Positions 8,999 to 19,400 are shown, numbered from the stretch's first letter. The stretch: 52,766 bases of DNA from Synergistaceae bacterium (GCA_031277095.1 JAISLU010000082.1:1-52766); one strand, 5' to 3'. The notes: generated by a model from the sequence alone, not told the origin. Made by a program: numbers and translations.

Positions 8999-10774
8999 GT
9001 GTCGAATGACGACGTAAGAAGAATCAAAGATCGATTGGATATTCTGGACATCGTGGGAGACAAGGTGCGTTTGCATCGGGCCGGTCGGAACTATGTGGGG
9101 CTCTGCCCTTTTCACGACGAGAAGACCCCTTCCTTCCATGTTTCTCAAGAACATCAAAACTACCATTGTTATGGCTGCGGCAAGGGCGGAGACATCTTCA
9201 GCTTCGTCATGGAGACGGAAGGGCTGGATTTCCGCCAAACCTTGGATCTTTTGGCCGCCCGGGCAGGTATCGAACTGACGCCGCTGGAGACCCGGAATAG
9301 CAACGCGCCGAAACGAGTCTCCGGCAATCTTTACGACGTCATGGAGATCGCCGGAAAGGCTTTTCGCGCACTTCTGGGCGCGCCTGAAGGAGAGGCGCCG
9401 CGCGCCTATCTGGCGAGGCGCAACATCTCCCCCGAGGCGGCGTCCCGTTTCGAACTGGGCTGGGGCAGCAGTTCCTGGGACGCCGTGTGGCGCGTGCTGC
9501 AGAGCGAGCGCGTCTCGGCTCAGGAGGCCCTCGACGCGGGACTCGTGCTGGAAAGCCAGCGCGGCGGGTTTTACGACCGATTTCGTGGGCGGGTGACCTT
9601 TCCCATCCGTGACCTGGCGGGCCGTTTGGTGGCGTTTGGAGGCCGCATCGTGGACGGAGAGGGCGCCAAGTACATCAACAGCCCAGAGGGAACCCTTTAT
9701 AGCAAACGCCGCAACCTCTATTTGCTGAACGTGGCTAAAACCGCCATCCGGGAAAAAAAGCGCGCGGTGCTGGTGGAAGGCTACATGGATGCCCTGAGGC
9801 TGCACATCCACGGGTACTCCGAGACAGTCGCCTCCTTGGGTACGGCTCTGACCGAGGAGCAGGCCAAGTTGCTGAAACGATTCACCGATCGCTGCTACAT
9901 CTGCTACGACAGTGACACGGCAGGGCAGGAAGCGACGTTGCGGGGGATGTACACGCTGCAAAACTCGGGGCTGGACGTCTACGTGATTTCCCTGCCCGCC
10001 GGCAAGGACCCCGACGAGTTGCTGAACTCCGAGGGAGGGAAGGCCCTTTTCGACGCGGCTTTGGATGAAGCTCGTCCCCTGGTCTTGCAGCATCTTCACG
10101 CCGTCAAGGCACAGCTCGAAAACCCCGGGACGCGGCGGGGCGGCGTAGACTCCCTTTGGAGCGGCTTGCTGCAGCTTCAGCCCACCATGATCGCCCCTTA
10201 CGTGTCTCAGTTGGCCGGCGCGCTGGGGTTTTACCCCGATCAATTTTGGCGGGAGCTGGAGCAGTTTCGCCGCGGCAGAAGCAGAACGGAAGAGTACAAG
10301 AGGGATGGAGAAAAACGTGAAAAATCTGGAGAACGAGCGACATACGAGCCCCTGGAGGCGGCCCTTTGCGCTATGCTCTGGCGCAACGAAGGATACCGCT
10401 GTTCCTGCCGCCCCGAGGAGATCTTGTCCCTGATCGGCGATACCAGCGTCAAAGAGATCGCCTTGGCGATCATAATGGAGTCGCCCCAAGAGCTGGAAAC
10501 CAGGTGGCACTCCATGAACGAACGTTTCCCCTTGGCCTTCCTCGCAAAGGGAGACGCCTTTTGCGAAGAGTTGGAGTTCACTCGGGATGCCGATCCCTGG
10601 GGTGTCGTTTGTGAAGAATTGAAGCGCAAACGGGCGAAAGAGCGGATGGACCATCTCGATGCCCGCATGAAGCGGCAGGAGGCGACGCTGGAAGAAATGG
10701 CGGAGTTTCAAAAAATTGCGGCCCAGCTCAAAAGCGGAAAAAAAAGCGAAAAAGAAACAAAGGCGACCGCGTGA
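8999..10774 (+). CDS. dnaG: DNA primase DnaG
   Basis: This 591-residue protein makes RNA primers for replication. The N-terminal zinc-binding domain is intact (CPFHDEKTPSFHVS ... YHCYGCGKGGD, residues about 34-65). The TOPRIM core follows with FPIRDLAGRLVAFGGR, NLYLLN, VLVEGYMDAL, ASLGTAL and the metal-binding YDSDTAGQ. The C-terminal helicase-binding region is diverged and Lys/Glu-rich. I chose the GTG at 8999 with AGGTGAA just upstream; a TTG at 8984 is possible. In many bacteria rpoD follows dnaG, but here it does not: the next gene has its own promoter. Confidence 0.95.
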   Translation: MSNDDVRRIKDRLDILDIVGDKVRLHRAGRNYVGLCPFHDEKTPSFHVSQEHQNYHCYGCGKGGDIFSFVMETEGLDFRQTLDLLAARAGIELTPLETRNSNAPKRVSGNLYDVMEIAGKAFRALLGAPEGEAPRAYLARRNISPEAASRFELGWGSSSWDAVWRVLQSERVSAQEALDAGLVLESQRGGFYDRFRGRVTFPIRDLAGRLVAFGGRIVDGEGAKYINSPEGTLYSKRRNLYLLNVAKTAIREKKRAVLVEGYMDALRLHIHGYSETVASLGTALTEEQAKLLKRFTDRCYICYDSDTAGQEATLRGMYTLQNSGLDVYVISLPAGKDPDELLNSEGGKALFDAALDEARPLVLQHLHAVKAQLENPGTRRGGVDSLWSGLLQLQPTMIAPYVSQLAGALGFYPDQFWRELEQFRRGRSRTEEYKRDGEKREKSGERATYEPLEAALCAMLWRNEGYRCSCRPEEILSLIGDTSVKEIALAIIMESPQELETRWHSMNERFPLAFLAKGDAFCEELEFTRDADPWGVVCEELKRKRAKERMDHLDARMKRQEATLEEMAEFQKIAAQLKSGKKSEKETKATA

Positions 10775-10854
10775 AGAAGAGCCAAACCCGCGAGGAAAAT
10801 TTCACGGGCCAAACAGTCGATTTTCAGGTCTGCATCGGCTCCCCCTTCCGGAGT

Positions 10855-10882
10855 TTGAACCTTTGCCGCGATAAGGTATAAT
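10855..10882 (+). promoter_or_regulatory. Near-consensus sigma-70 type promoter
   Basis: TTGAAC (10855-10860), a 16 bp spacer and a perfect TATAAT (10877-10882), 35 bp before the TTG start at 10917. It is one of the best housekeeping-type promoter matches in the window and separates dnaG from the next gene. Confidence 0.7.
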
Positions 10883-10916
10883 CAGCTAAAATAATTCCTC
10901 AAAAGGAGTTGGCTCT

Positions 10917-11372
10917 TTGCGCTGGAAAGGGAAGTTTTTTTGTTGTTCGCTGATGGTCTGGATTGCGGCGGCGCTTGCATGGGGAGCGGTCGCTGTCTTT
11001 GAGTGTGTCCCTACGGCGGTGGCGAGCGAAGAGGCCGAAGGCGTTGCGTTTCTCTTAGAAGAACGATTCCAGCGGGGAGGAGACGAAGCGCGGGAATGCT
11101 TCATCATGAGCAGACCCTCCGAGGATCCCCTGGAGGAGACCCAAGAGGCTTTTTCCGACCTGAGAAACGGCCCGGCGCTCTGGGAAGCCACTCTTTGCGT
11201 CTCTAAAGGCTTTGCCTTCAGACGGTTTTTGCGGGAAAAAAGAGCGGAAGCCGTCGCCGCGGATCAGAAGATTTCCGTCCTCACAGGTGTTTTATCCCAT
11301 ATCATTCCAAAACTCGAGGTCAATTCCCCTCTCATATCCTTGTTTTCGATACAAGTCGCAGTTCGGAAATAA
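10917..11372 (+). CDS. Small exported or membrane-anchored protein of unknown function
   Basis: This 151-residue product starts at a TTG with AAAGGAG eight bases upstream and lies behind the promoter at 10855. Residues 1-37 form a basic, then strongly hydrophobic segment (FFCCSLMVWIAAALAWGAVA) ending PTAVAS, which fits a signal peptide or anchor. The remainder is acidic and helical with no motif that I recognise. The last 30 residues look less like coding sequence, so the true gene may once have been longer or ended differently. No partner gene is evident. Confidence 0.55.
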   Translation: MRWKGKFFCCSLMVWIAAALAWGAVAVFECVPTAVASEEAEGVAFLLEERFQRGGDEARECFIMSRPSEDPLEETQEAFSDLRNGPALWEATLCVSKGFAFRRFLREKRAEAVAADQKISVLTGVLSHIIPKLEVNSPLISLFSIQVAVRK

Positions 11373-11410
11373 CAAAACCTTTTTGAATCCCGTTTCCGTT
11401 GTGCCCAGCG

Positions 11411-11457
11411 ACCGGCCGGCGAGCCGGTAGTTACGGCGTATCCTCGTCCTGACGAGG
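11411..11457 (+). other. Two hairpins in the leader of the activase gene
   Basis: ACCGGC (11411-11416) pairs with GCCGGT (11423-11428), and CCTCGTC (11442-11448) pairs with GACGAGG (11451-11457). No T-tract follows either stem, so neither is a plain terminator. They sit in a 180 bp gap before the 15-codon ORF and the activase gene and may be part of a structured 5' leader. No known riboswitch class is recognised. Confidence 0.35.
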
Positions 11458-11501
11458 GTTCATCGTTGCACTGTTGCCTTAGTCGCAATGAGGTGGAAAA
11501 A

Positions 11502-11549
11502 ATGTTCAAAAAGGTTTGGAAGCGTTTTGACGCGCCGAGGGGGGACTGA
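11502..11549 (+). CDS. 15-codon leader ORF before the activase gene
   Basis: An ATG at 11502 is preceded by GAGGTGG (11490-11496) and encodes MFKKVWKRFDAPRGD. It stops two bases before the ATG of the activase gene, and its last codons contain that gene's ribosome site GAGGGGGG. This spacing would allow translational coupling. It may be a leader peptide or merely a chance frame; no regulatory codon run is seen. Confidence 0.35.
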   Translation: MFKKVWKRFDAPRGD

Positions 11550-11551
11550 CC

Positions 11552-14500
11552 ATGTCCTCCGCGCTTCACGTCGGCTTCGACATTGGATCGACCACGGCCA
11601 AATCGGTGGTTCTCGACGACGACGATCGAATAATACACAGCCGTTACTGCCGGCACTTCGCGGATATCCGCGCGACGGTGGGCAAGCTGATATCGGAAAT
11701 ACAGGAGAATTTTCAAAGCGCCGACGCGACCATCGCCGTGACGGGATCGGGGGCTCTCGCCCTGGCGGAGGGAACGAAATTTCCCTTCGCGCAGGAGCTG
11801 GTGGCCTGTGCCGCAAGTATCGGGCGATACCTGACCAAGGTGGACGTGGCGGTGGAACTGGGGGGAGAGGACGCGAAACTGACGTTCTTCGACGTCTCGG
11901 GGGCGGACCAGCGGATGAACGAGACCTGCGCCGGCGGCACAGGGGCCTTCATCGACCAGATGGCCGCCCTGCTGGGGACGGATGCCGCCGGTCTGAACGA
12001 ACTGGCGAAGGGACACGAAAACCTGTATCCTATGGCCTCCCGCTGCGGAGTTTTCGCAAAGACGGACGTTCAAACCCTTTTGAACGAAGGAGCGGCCAGG
12101 TCGGACATCGCGGCGTCGATCTTTCAGGCCATAGTGGGTCAAACCATAAGCGGACTGGCCTGCGGGAGAAAAATAGCGGGCCGGGTGGCGTTCTTGGGCG
12201 GACCCCTTTATTTTTTGTCGGAGCTTCGCGCCCGTTTCATGGAAACCCTGTGCCTCCGGGAAGATCAGTGCGTGTTCCCGGAAAATTCTCACCTTTTTGT
12301 CGCCATCGGAGCCGCCATTCTGGGAAAGAAAATAGGAAAGAAAATGGAAAAGGAGATGGGGAAGGAGACAGGGAAGAGAAGCGGGCCCGTCAATTTTGGC
12401 AGTCTGAGAGAAATCATGTCCCGCTTCGCATCTTCTTCATCCCAATCTTCTTCAACCCAATCTCCTTCATTTCCGCCTAGTGAAAGCCCGCCTGGCGCGT
12501 TCGGGGCTCTCTTCGCCGATGAACAGTCCAGGGAAGAGTTCAAAAAGAGGCACTCCGCCTGCGACGTAAAAAGGATGGAGTTGTCCGGTTACAGCGGGGA
12601 CGCGTACCTGGGTTTGGACGGCGGATCGACGACCACGAAGGCCGTTCTGATCGGTGAAGGGGGCGAACTGCTGTTTTCCCGCTACCGCCGGACAGGAGAC
12701 CTGCTGGAGACGGTGAAGGGGATTTTGACGGAGCTTTATTCGGCCATGCCCGCGGGGGTTCGAATCAGGGGCAGCGGCGTCACCGGTTACGGCGAAAGGC
12801 TCATTCGGACGGCATTCGGCGTGGACTTGGGCGAGGTGGAAACCGTGGCCCACGCCCGGGCGGCCGAATTCGTCCTTCCCGGGGTCGATTTCGTCATCGA
12901 CATCGGGGGGCAGGACATGAAATGTTTCGGGGTACGCGATGGGGTCATCACCCGGGTCTTTCTCAACGAGGCCTGTTCCTCCGGGTGCGGCTCGTTCCTC
13001 CAGAGCTTCGCGGAGGCCCAGGGGCTGTCGCTCCAGGATTTCGTGGAGGAGGCGGAGCGTTCTCCCACGCCGGTGGACCTGGGGTCGCGCTGCACTGTTT
13101 TCATGAACTCGCGGGTCAGGCAGGCTCAAAAGGAGGGCGTCAGCGTCCGCGACATCGCGGCGGGACTGGTTTATTCGGTGGTCCGCAACGCCCTCTACAA
13201 AGTTCTGAAGCTGAAAAGCGCGGATGACCTGGGCGAGAAAATCGTCGTCCAGGGGGGCACCTTCAAGAACGACGCGCTGCTCCGGGCCTTCGAAATCGTG
13301 ACCGGCAGAGAGGTGGTCCGCCCTGGAATCTCCGAACTCATGGGGGCGTTGGGGATGGCCCTCATCGCCAGAGAGGAAAAAGACGGGGAACCGAGCCGCC
13401 TCCTGGACGAAACAGCGGTTCAGGCCCTCGCCGGGCGCACCTCCGCGGTACGCTGCTCCGGCTGCGGCAACAAGTGTCTCCTGATCCATACGACCTTCGG
13501 AGACGGCAGAACCTGCGTTTCGGGCAGCCGGTGCGAAAAATGGTCCGGAGAGGAAAAAGGGAAAAAGAAAAGAAAAATTCCCCCGCCCAACCTTTTCGAG
13601 AAAAAATACAAAAGACTCTTTGACGCTTACCGGCCGCTTCCCGAGTCTCTGGCCGCGAGGGGCGTTATGGGGATTCCCCGGGTTCTCAACATGTACGAGG
13701 ACTACCCCTTCTGGTTCACCTTTCTCACCTCTCTGGGCTTTCGCGTGGAGCTTTCGTCCCCGCGGCCAGACGAGGCCCTGGGGATGGACACCGTTCCCTC
13801 CCAGGCCCTGTGCTACCCGGCGAAGCTCGTCCACAGGCACGTGACGGAGCTGCTGAGGCGGGGCGTAAAACGAATTTTCTACCCGATACTCCTGCGGGAA
13901 CGCCGGGAATTCCCGGACGCCCACCAGCATTTCAACTGCCCGGTGGTGGTCGGATACCCCGACGTGGCGGCGCTCAATATCGATTGGGGAGACGGCGTGG
14001 AATTCATGCGCCCGACGCTCTCCTTCGATTACAGCCTGCCTGGAGAGGGCATTCTGAAAGAAGAGCTGGTAAAGCAGCTCTACAGGGAGTTTTCCCGGTT
14101 TGGAGTATCCTTCGAGGAGGTGGAAGCGGCTTTCGGCAGGGCCAAAAGCGAGCAGAGCGCCTACAGAGCCGACATTCGGAAGTTCGGCGACGAGGCTTTG
14201 GCGGTTCTCGAAAAAAACGGGGAAACGGGGATTGTTCTTGCGGGCCACCCCTATCACCTGGACCCCGAAGTTCACCACGGCATTCCGGACCTGGTGACGA
14301 ACTGCGGCGTGGCCGTCTTCACCGAGGACTCGATCTGCCACAAAGTCGACGAAATCGGGGGCACGGACCCCCTGTACGTGGTGGACCAGTGGGCGTATCA
14401 TTCCCGCCTGTACAGGGCCGCGTCGGTGGTGGCGCGTCATCCCGGTTTTGCCAACGTCTACATGGTGCAGTTGAATTCCTTCGGCTGCGGGCTGGATGCT

Positions 14501-15916
14501 ATCAGTGTCGATCAGGTGGCCGACCTGCTGGAGCGTTACGGCAAAATCCACGCCATGATCCGAATCGACGAGGGCGCCAACACCGGGGCCGCGAAAATAA
14601 GGATACGGTCTTTGCTCGCCTCCGTGAAGTCCCGGAAAACATTCGAACCCCGGCAGGACCGAGATTGCCCAAAGCCCATGTCCCGCCCAGGCAGGCGGGC
14701 CTTCTCCTCCAAAAATGCCCGCACGATCCTCTGCCCTCCCCTTTCCGCGTACCACTTTCATTTTCTGCAGACCGTCATGCGGGAGGAGGGGCTGGACTTC
14801 CGGGTTCTCCCGGAGGGGGGCCGGGGGGAGGTGGAGTTGGGCTTGAAGTACGTCAACAACGATATATGTTACCCCTCGATGATGGTGGTGGGTCAGTTCC
14901 TGAAGGCTCTGAGCGGGGGAGAGTACGACCCCGACAAGACAGACTGCCTCTACGCCCAGACGGGAGGGGTCTGCCGGGCCAGCAACTACATGCCCCTTCT
15001 GAGGCGCGCCCTGGACTCCGCCGGTTTCCGGCGCACCCGCATCCTGGCCGTCAACTCCCAGGGCGGCGAGGGGACCGAGAGGTTCACGCCCTCGCTGCGA
15101 AGCGTCTGGAGAAGCCTGACGGGCCTGCTCTACGGGGATATGCTGATGCGGCTTCTCTGCAAGACCCGCCCCTGCGAGCTGGAACAGGGCAGCGCAAAAA
15201 AACTCTACGACGATTGGGTCGCGCGGTGCGACGAAAATCTGAGGCGCGGGAAATGGAGGGTTTTCAAGGAAGACATGAGACAGATGGTGAGAGATTTTGC
15301 CGCCTTGCCCGTGGATCCCTCCCCTCGCCCCAGGGTGGGAATCGTGGGGGAAATACTGGTCAAATACCACGCCGGCGCCAACGATGGCCTCATCGACCTG
15401 ATCGAGGCCGAGGGCGGGGAGGCCGTGGTACCGGACCTGGCCGGCTTTCTGCTTTACTGTCTTTTCAACGGCAACGGTCCCGGTAAATTTGGCCTTGGTC
15501 AATCTTTAAAAGAGATGTTTGCGGAGCTTTTCCCCCGGCTCGGGGTGAGGCTGATCGAGTACATGAGAAACCCTATGCGCGAAGCGCTCAGAGGTACGCG
15601 GTTCGGGGAGGTTCACAACATACGGGACATGGCGCGGAAGGCTATGACCTTGGTGTCCCCCGCGAATCAGGCGGGGGAGGGCTGGCTTCTGGTGGCCGAA
15701 ATTTTGCAGCTCATCGAGAGCGGGACCAGAAACATTCTCTGCGTGCAGCCCTTCGCCTGCCTGCCGAACCACATTACGGGCAGGGGCATCCTCAAAGAGC
15801 TGAAACGCCTCCATCGGGACGTAAACGTGCTGGCTCTGGACTACGACGCCAGCGCCAGCAACGTGAATCAGCTCAACAGAATCAAGCTCCTGATGGCGAC
15901 GGCCCGGGCGGACTGA
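11552..15916 (+). CDS. Acyl-CoA dehydratase activase-type fusion protein (two BadF/HgdC ATPase domains plus DUF2229)
   Basis: This 1454-residue cytoplasmic protein belongs to the family of activators of 2-hydroxyacyl-CoA dehydratases and benzoyl-CoA-reductase-type enzymes, which use ATP to fire a low-potential electron. The first ASKHA ATPase domain (about 5-250) has FDIGSTTAKSVVLDD, GGEDAKL and ETCAGGTGAFIDQMA. A Ser/Pro/Gln-rich linker follows (near 290-310). The second ATPase domain (about 350-610) has LGLDGGSTTTKAVLIG, DIGGQDMK and NEACSSGCGSFLQ. A Cys cluster (CSGCGNKC...TCVSGSRC) precedes the DUF2229 and dehydratase-like C-terminal half (about 690-1450). No dehydratase subunit genes are adjacent. 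The start is well defined by GAGGGGGG at 11538-11545. The substrate is unknown. Confidence 0.9.
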   Translation: MSSALHVGFDIGSTTAKSVVLDDDDRIIHSRYCRHFADIRATVGKLISEIQENFQSADATIAVTGSGALALAEGTKFPFAQELVACAASIGRYLTKVDVAVELGGEDAKLTFFDVSGADQRMNETCAGGTGAFIDQMAALLGTDAAGLNELAKGHENLYPMASRCGVFAKTDVQTLLNEGAARSDIAASIFQAIVGQTISGLACGRKIAGRVAFLGGPLYFLSELRARFMETLCLREDQCVFPENSHLFVAIGAAILGKKIGKKMEKEMGKETGKRSGPVNFGSLREIMSRFASSSSQSSSTQSPSFPPSESPPGAFGALFADEQSREEFKKRHSACDVKRMELSGYSGDAYLGLDGGSTTTKAVLIGEGGELLFSRYRRTGDLLETVKGILTELYSAMPAGVRIRGSGVTGYGERLIRTAFGVDLGEVETVAHARAAEFVLPGVDFVIDIGGQDMKCFGVRDGVITRVFLNEACSSGCGSFLQSFAEAQGLSLQDFVEEAERSPTPVDLGSRCTVFMNSRVRQAQKEGVSVRDIAAGLVYSVVRNALYKVLKLKSADDLGEKIVVQGGTFKNDALLRAFEIVTGREVVRPGISELMGALGMALIAREEKDGEPSRLLDETAVQALAGRTSAVRCSGCGNKCLLIHTTFGDGRTCVSGSRCEKWSGEEKGKKKRKIPPPNLFEKKYKRLFDAYRPLPESLAARGVMGIPRVLNMYEDYPFWFTFLTSLGFRVELSSPRPDEALGMDTVPSQALCYPAKLVHRHVTELLRRGVKRIFYPILLRERREFPDAHQHFNCPVVVGYPDVAALNIDWGDGVEFMRPTLSFDYSLPGEGILKEELVKQLYREFSRFGVSFEEVEAAFGRAKSEQSAYRADIRKFGDEALAVLEKNGETGIVLAGHPYHLDPEVHHGIPDLVTNCGVAVFTEDSICHKVDEIGGTDPLYVVDQWAYHSRLYRAASVVARHPGFANVYMVQLNSFGCGLDAISVDQVADLLERYGKIHAMIRIDEGANTGAAKIRIRSLLASVKSRKTFEPRQDRDCPKPMSRPGRRAFSSKNARTILCPPLSAYHFHFLQTVMREEGLDFRVLPEGGRGEVELGLKYVNNDICYPSMMVVGQFLKALSGGEYDPDKTDCLYAQTGGVCRASNYMPLLRRALDSAGFRRTRILAVNSQGGEGTERFTPSLRSVWRSLTGLLYGDMLMRLLCKTRPCELEQGSAKKLYDDWVARCDENLRRGKWRVFKEDMRQMVRDFAALPVDPSPRPRVGIVGEILVKYHAGANDGLIDLIEAEGGEAVVPDLAGFLLYCLFNGNGPGKFGLGQSLKEMFAELFPRLGVRLIEYMRNPMREALRGTRFGEVHNIRDMARKAMTLVSPANQAGEGWLLVAEILQLIESGTRNILCVQPFACLPNHITGRGILKELKRLHRDVNVLALDYDASASNVNQLNRIKLLMATARAD

Positions 15917-16006
15917 AGGTTGCCGAAGAAACCAAGAAACCTGGAGTTTGTTGTAAATTATTGGAGATTGTTATAAATTATTAGAGATCGCTGAAGGTTG
16001 CCGAAG
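15913..16006. repeat. Short direct repeats at the end of the activase gene
   Basis: CTGAAGGTTGCCGAAG occurs at 15913-15928, spanning the stop codon, and again at 15991-16006. Between them two copies of a GGAG(T/A)TTGTT(G/A)TAAATTATT unit follow each other. The region separates convergent genes and shows no clear terminator. Confidence 0.7.
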
Positions 16007-16014
16007 TTCGTAAA

Positions 16015-16479
16015 TCAATGAGTCTTTTGCTTCGGGGCCTTCGCGCCTCCCGATGACGAAGGGGCCGAAGATTTGGGAACCCCCTCGGCAGGATAAAGGG
16101 AAAGCACCTGTCCCGTCTCCTCGAGAATTTCCACGGTGACGGCCTTGCCAGTGTAGGTGTGGACAAAAGCCTTTAAGGGGATGACGCGCTGTTTTGGGTC
16201 GTAAAAAACGCATTCCTCGCTGAGAGGCCCGGAGGCTTCTTCTCCTTCGACGTTGAGGGTGATCACGTTCGGCGTCACCGTGACGTCGATGCTTATAAGA
16301 ATCCCCGTGACCTCCAAGAGTTCCATAGAATTGCTGGCCGCGCTCTGCCGGGGAAAGGCCAGCGGCGCGGCGATAGCGAACAACAAGAATGAAACGAGCG
16401 CCCTCACCCGCCGAATTTTCCTGATCTGTTTCTTGATCTGAATTTTTCCGGTGTGACTTGTTTTAATTATATTTTTCAT
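16015..16479 (-). CDS. Small exported protein at the end of the pilus operon
   Basis: This 154-residue protein starts at an ATG (16479) that overlaps the stop codon of the PilY1-like gene in ATGA, so it is almost certainly co-translated with it. A basic N-terminus and hydrophobic segment (VRALVSFLLFAIAAPLAF) are followed by SAAS, which fits a signal peptide. The mature part is predicted beta-rich (ILISIDVTVTPNVITLNVEG, AVTVEILEETGQVLSLYPAE) and ends in a Ser/Ala/Lys-rich tail. No family is recognised. The position suggests a periplasmic accessory of the minor-pilin complex. Confidence 0.75.
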   Translation of the reverse strand: MKNIIKTSHTGKIQIKKQIRKIRRVRALVSFLLFAIAAPLAFPRQSAASNSMELLEVTGILISIDVTVTPNVITLNVEGEEASGPLSEECVFYDPKQRVIPLKAFVHTYTGKAVTVEILEETGQVLSLYPAEGVPKSSAPSSSGGAKAPKQKTH

Positions 16480-19400
16480 GAGTTGACGATGTCCCTCCAA
16501 TATTGAATATAAGGTACGTTCATGTTGATCGTGGGCGACGCCTGCACTTCCTCGGGAGGCAGCTCGAAGGACCACAGGGTTTCGTCCGGCAGCACAAACC
16601 TGTTCTCGCTCACCTGGGACGGCAGGCTGCTCAGGGCCGACGCGCTCAGGGGTTTGACGGCGACGTACATTCTATTGCCCTGAATCGTCATTCCCGTTAT
16701 CTTGACGTTCCCCACCAGCACCGACTGGGCGCTTCTGCCCCGGTCTTTCCAGCGCCCCATTCCCGTCATCGGGTCCAGGGCGTAAATTTTGGAGTACCCC
16801 GCGTCCGGGCAGGCCTCGTCTTCCTCGGATTTTTTCACCCTCGGGATGAACGTCGAGACGTAAAGCACCCCGGCGCGAAGAACCGGAGGCGTGGTCACGT
16901 ATTCCGGCTGGGTCGACGTCTTTGCCGTCGAGAGGGCGGGCCGCAGGGGCAGGTACCATCCCTTTATGGCGGAGGAGTCGAGCTTGTTGTCTCCGGCGCT
17001 TCTGGGGCTGCCGAAGGGGGGCAGGGAGGGCGATTCGTCCTTGATGTACTTCAGCTCTTTCATCTTAGAATCGGCGATAGTCAGCGCCGTGTCGGCGGAG
17101 GTCTTCGTCAGGTTGAAGCCGAAGATATAGTTTTGAGGATTGAAGAGCCCTCTCTGCATCCCGTTATCGTCCTTCCCCGGGGCCTGCAGCCCGGAAGAGC
17201 CCCCGAATATCCACATCTGGCTCCCCGCCGCCACTCCGGCCGCGAGGGCGTTGGGAATCGCCACGGGCTTCCCGTCGCCGTTCTTGAGCTGGAAAACGCT
17301 CTTCAGCTCCCATCTGTCCAGGCGCGGCGTCGTGTCGCAGTACAAAACGTTTCCCTGGCTGTCCGCGGTAATGAGGCCCGTGTTCCGCCGTTTGTCGTCT
17401 TCGAGGATACTCGCGGGGGCTATGCCCATGCCCAGTTCAGCGGGCCCCCGGAAGCCGTCGCCCTCCTGGAACGTCCTCAAAATCGTCCCGTCGAGGGGAG
17501 AAATCGCGTAAAAAACCTTTCCATGGTCGTCCTGCCCCAGAGCGTACCCCAGCCCGCCGGGTAGAAAGACCACGTGGGTCTTGTCCGAAGGGCTCACGTC
17601 GGCCCACAGGAAGATGGCCGGGACGATGGTCAAGCCGAGCTTTTCGTATCCGGTTTTCGAGGAAGCCGCCGTTTTGCCCCAGACCGCCACTTTGTTCGAA
17701 GGGCCGCCGTCGTAGCGGTCGTTGTCTATGCCCCATAAAAATCGGGGCGTTTCGGAGGGATTCGTCGCGTCCATAGCGTAAAGACCATTGCCGCCCCACC
17801 CCAAATTTCCGATGAGGATCGTTCTGTAGTCCGAGGCGTTGAAGTTGACGGACACGTCTCTGGCGGTGAGGGGGCCGCTCAGAAGGTTGTGGGGGAGAGA
17901 TTTCAGGCTATTGACCCCGTCTCCCGCGTACCAGTTTCCCTCAGGGGTGAATTTCAGGGCTTTGAGGCGGGTTTGGAAGACATTGGGGGGGATGAAGGCC
18001 CACAGCTCGTCGCCGTCCTCGTAGTCCACCCCGTGGAGCACGCCCCGGTTGGTATGGATATAGACCACATGCCTGCGCTGGGAGACGATGGGGTCGTCCG
18101 AAAGGACCTTGGCCTCGGGGAATGCCACGACCTGAGGGGCGGAATGCTCCATGTCCCCCAGGATTCGGGTGTTGTTGTACTCGTGAAGCCAGCGGACGAA
18201 GTCCTGGACATTTTCTTCCGGAACGCCCGCCAGGTCTTGCACGGTTTTGCGGGGCATGGAGTGCAGAAGCCGGACATCCGTTCCCGAGTCCCCGCTGGTG
18301 TGGGAAAAGGTGTAAACTTTACGGGACTTGGCTTTGGGGACCAGCTTTTGGGCGTTGAACTCCCACGCCTCCACGCCCTCCACGTCCCCGGAGAGCACCG
18401 TCTTTTTGAACCAGGAATCCCATTGATCCATGGCGTTGAGCCTGTAGGACGAGGAAAAAAGGACTTTTTGATTTTTATCCCCCTGGGTCGGCATGACCAC
18501 CGGCGCGCCAGAGGCGAAGGGTCTCGACGTGAGCTGGGTGAGAATGGACTTCAAACTGACGACCAGCCCGGCCACGTCGGTGGCGAAATAGGCCTCCGCG
18601 TTGGAGTTGGGCACGTACACTTCCTTCCCCGATGCGTCCCGGACCATGATGGGATTTCCGGCGCGGGCCAGCTCGTTCAAAGATCGTTTCACTTTGGCGA
18701 CCTGGCTGTCGCGGGTATCGGGGTCGATCATGCCGACGACCAGGGTGCGAACGCCGGAGTCCATGGCGAAAGTGCGTTCTTCCCACCCGCGGCCGTCCCA
18801 ATGACGCCCGCGCATCTCTTTTTTGGTGGTATTGAAGAGTTTTGTCGCCGCTTCCGCCGCCGTGTAGTCGTCGGCGCTGTCGTCGCCCGCCGTAAACACG
18901 ATCAACCAGTTGGGCTGACAGGAGCCCACAACGGGAAAATAACCCAGGGTGTTGGTTTCCGTTTTGCTATCCTTGCCGATAAAACGCAATTTCGGAGGGG
19001 GAGAGAAAAAATCGATGGCGCTCCCCAAGGCGTTCCCCGCTCGAAACTCGGGCTTGGAAGTCGGGCTTTTCAGAGTCGTGAAATGTTTCATGTCGATGTA
19101 CATTTTGTTTCTGAGGCTCCCCAACCCCAGTCGGAGCCTCATCCACGAATAGTTGTTGCTCAGGTCCGCCGCGAACAAGACGACGGCGTAACCGGCGGTG
19201 TCCGTCCGCCCCGAAAGGAGGTGACGGGAGAAAATGGACGTCGCCAGGGGGGTTTTGCCGTCCGCGAAAAGTTCGTAGTTCACGAAATAGTCCCCGTTGC
19301 CGTCCTCGATGCCGTCGATGTGCCGGAGGAAGTTCCTCAGATTGTCCGTGGGAACATACGCCACCGAGCCGTTGGCCGCGGCTGCCCTCTGATAGATATA

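Noticed and set aside
10771-10881. 36-codon frame overlapping the dnaG stop
   Set aside because: Start and stop fall in the dnaG end and the -10 box; there is no family and no separate ribosome site. It is best seen as promoter DNA.
11411-11457. Known riboswitch before the activase gene
   Set aside because: Only two simple hairpins are visible and no conserved riboswitch core could be matched by eye.
12467-15502. 1011-residue minus-strand open frame opposite the activase gene
   Set aside because: It is a GC-driven antisense shadow; the plus-strand gene has clear domains over the whole length.
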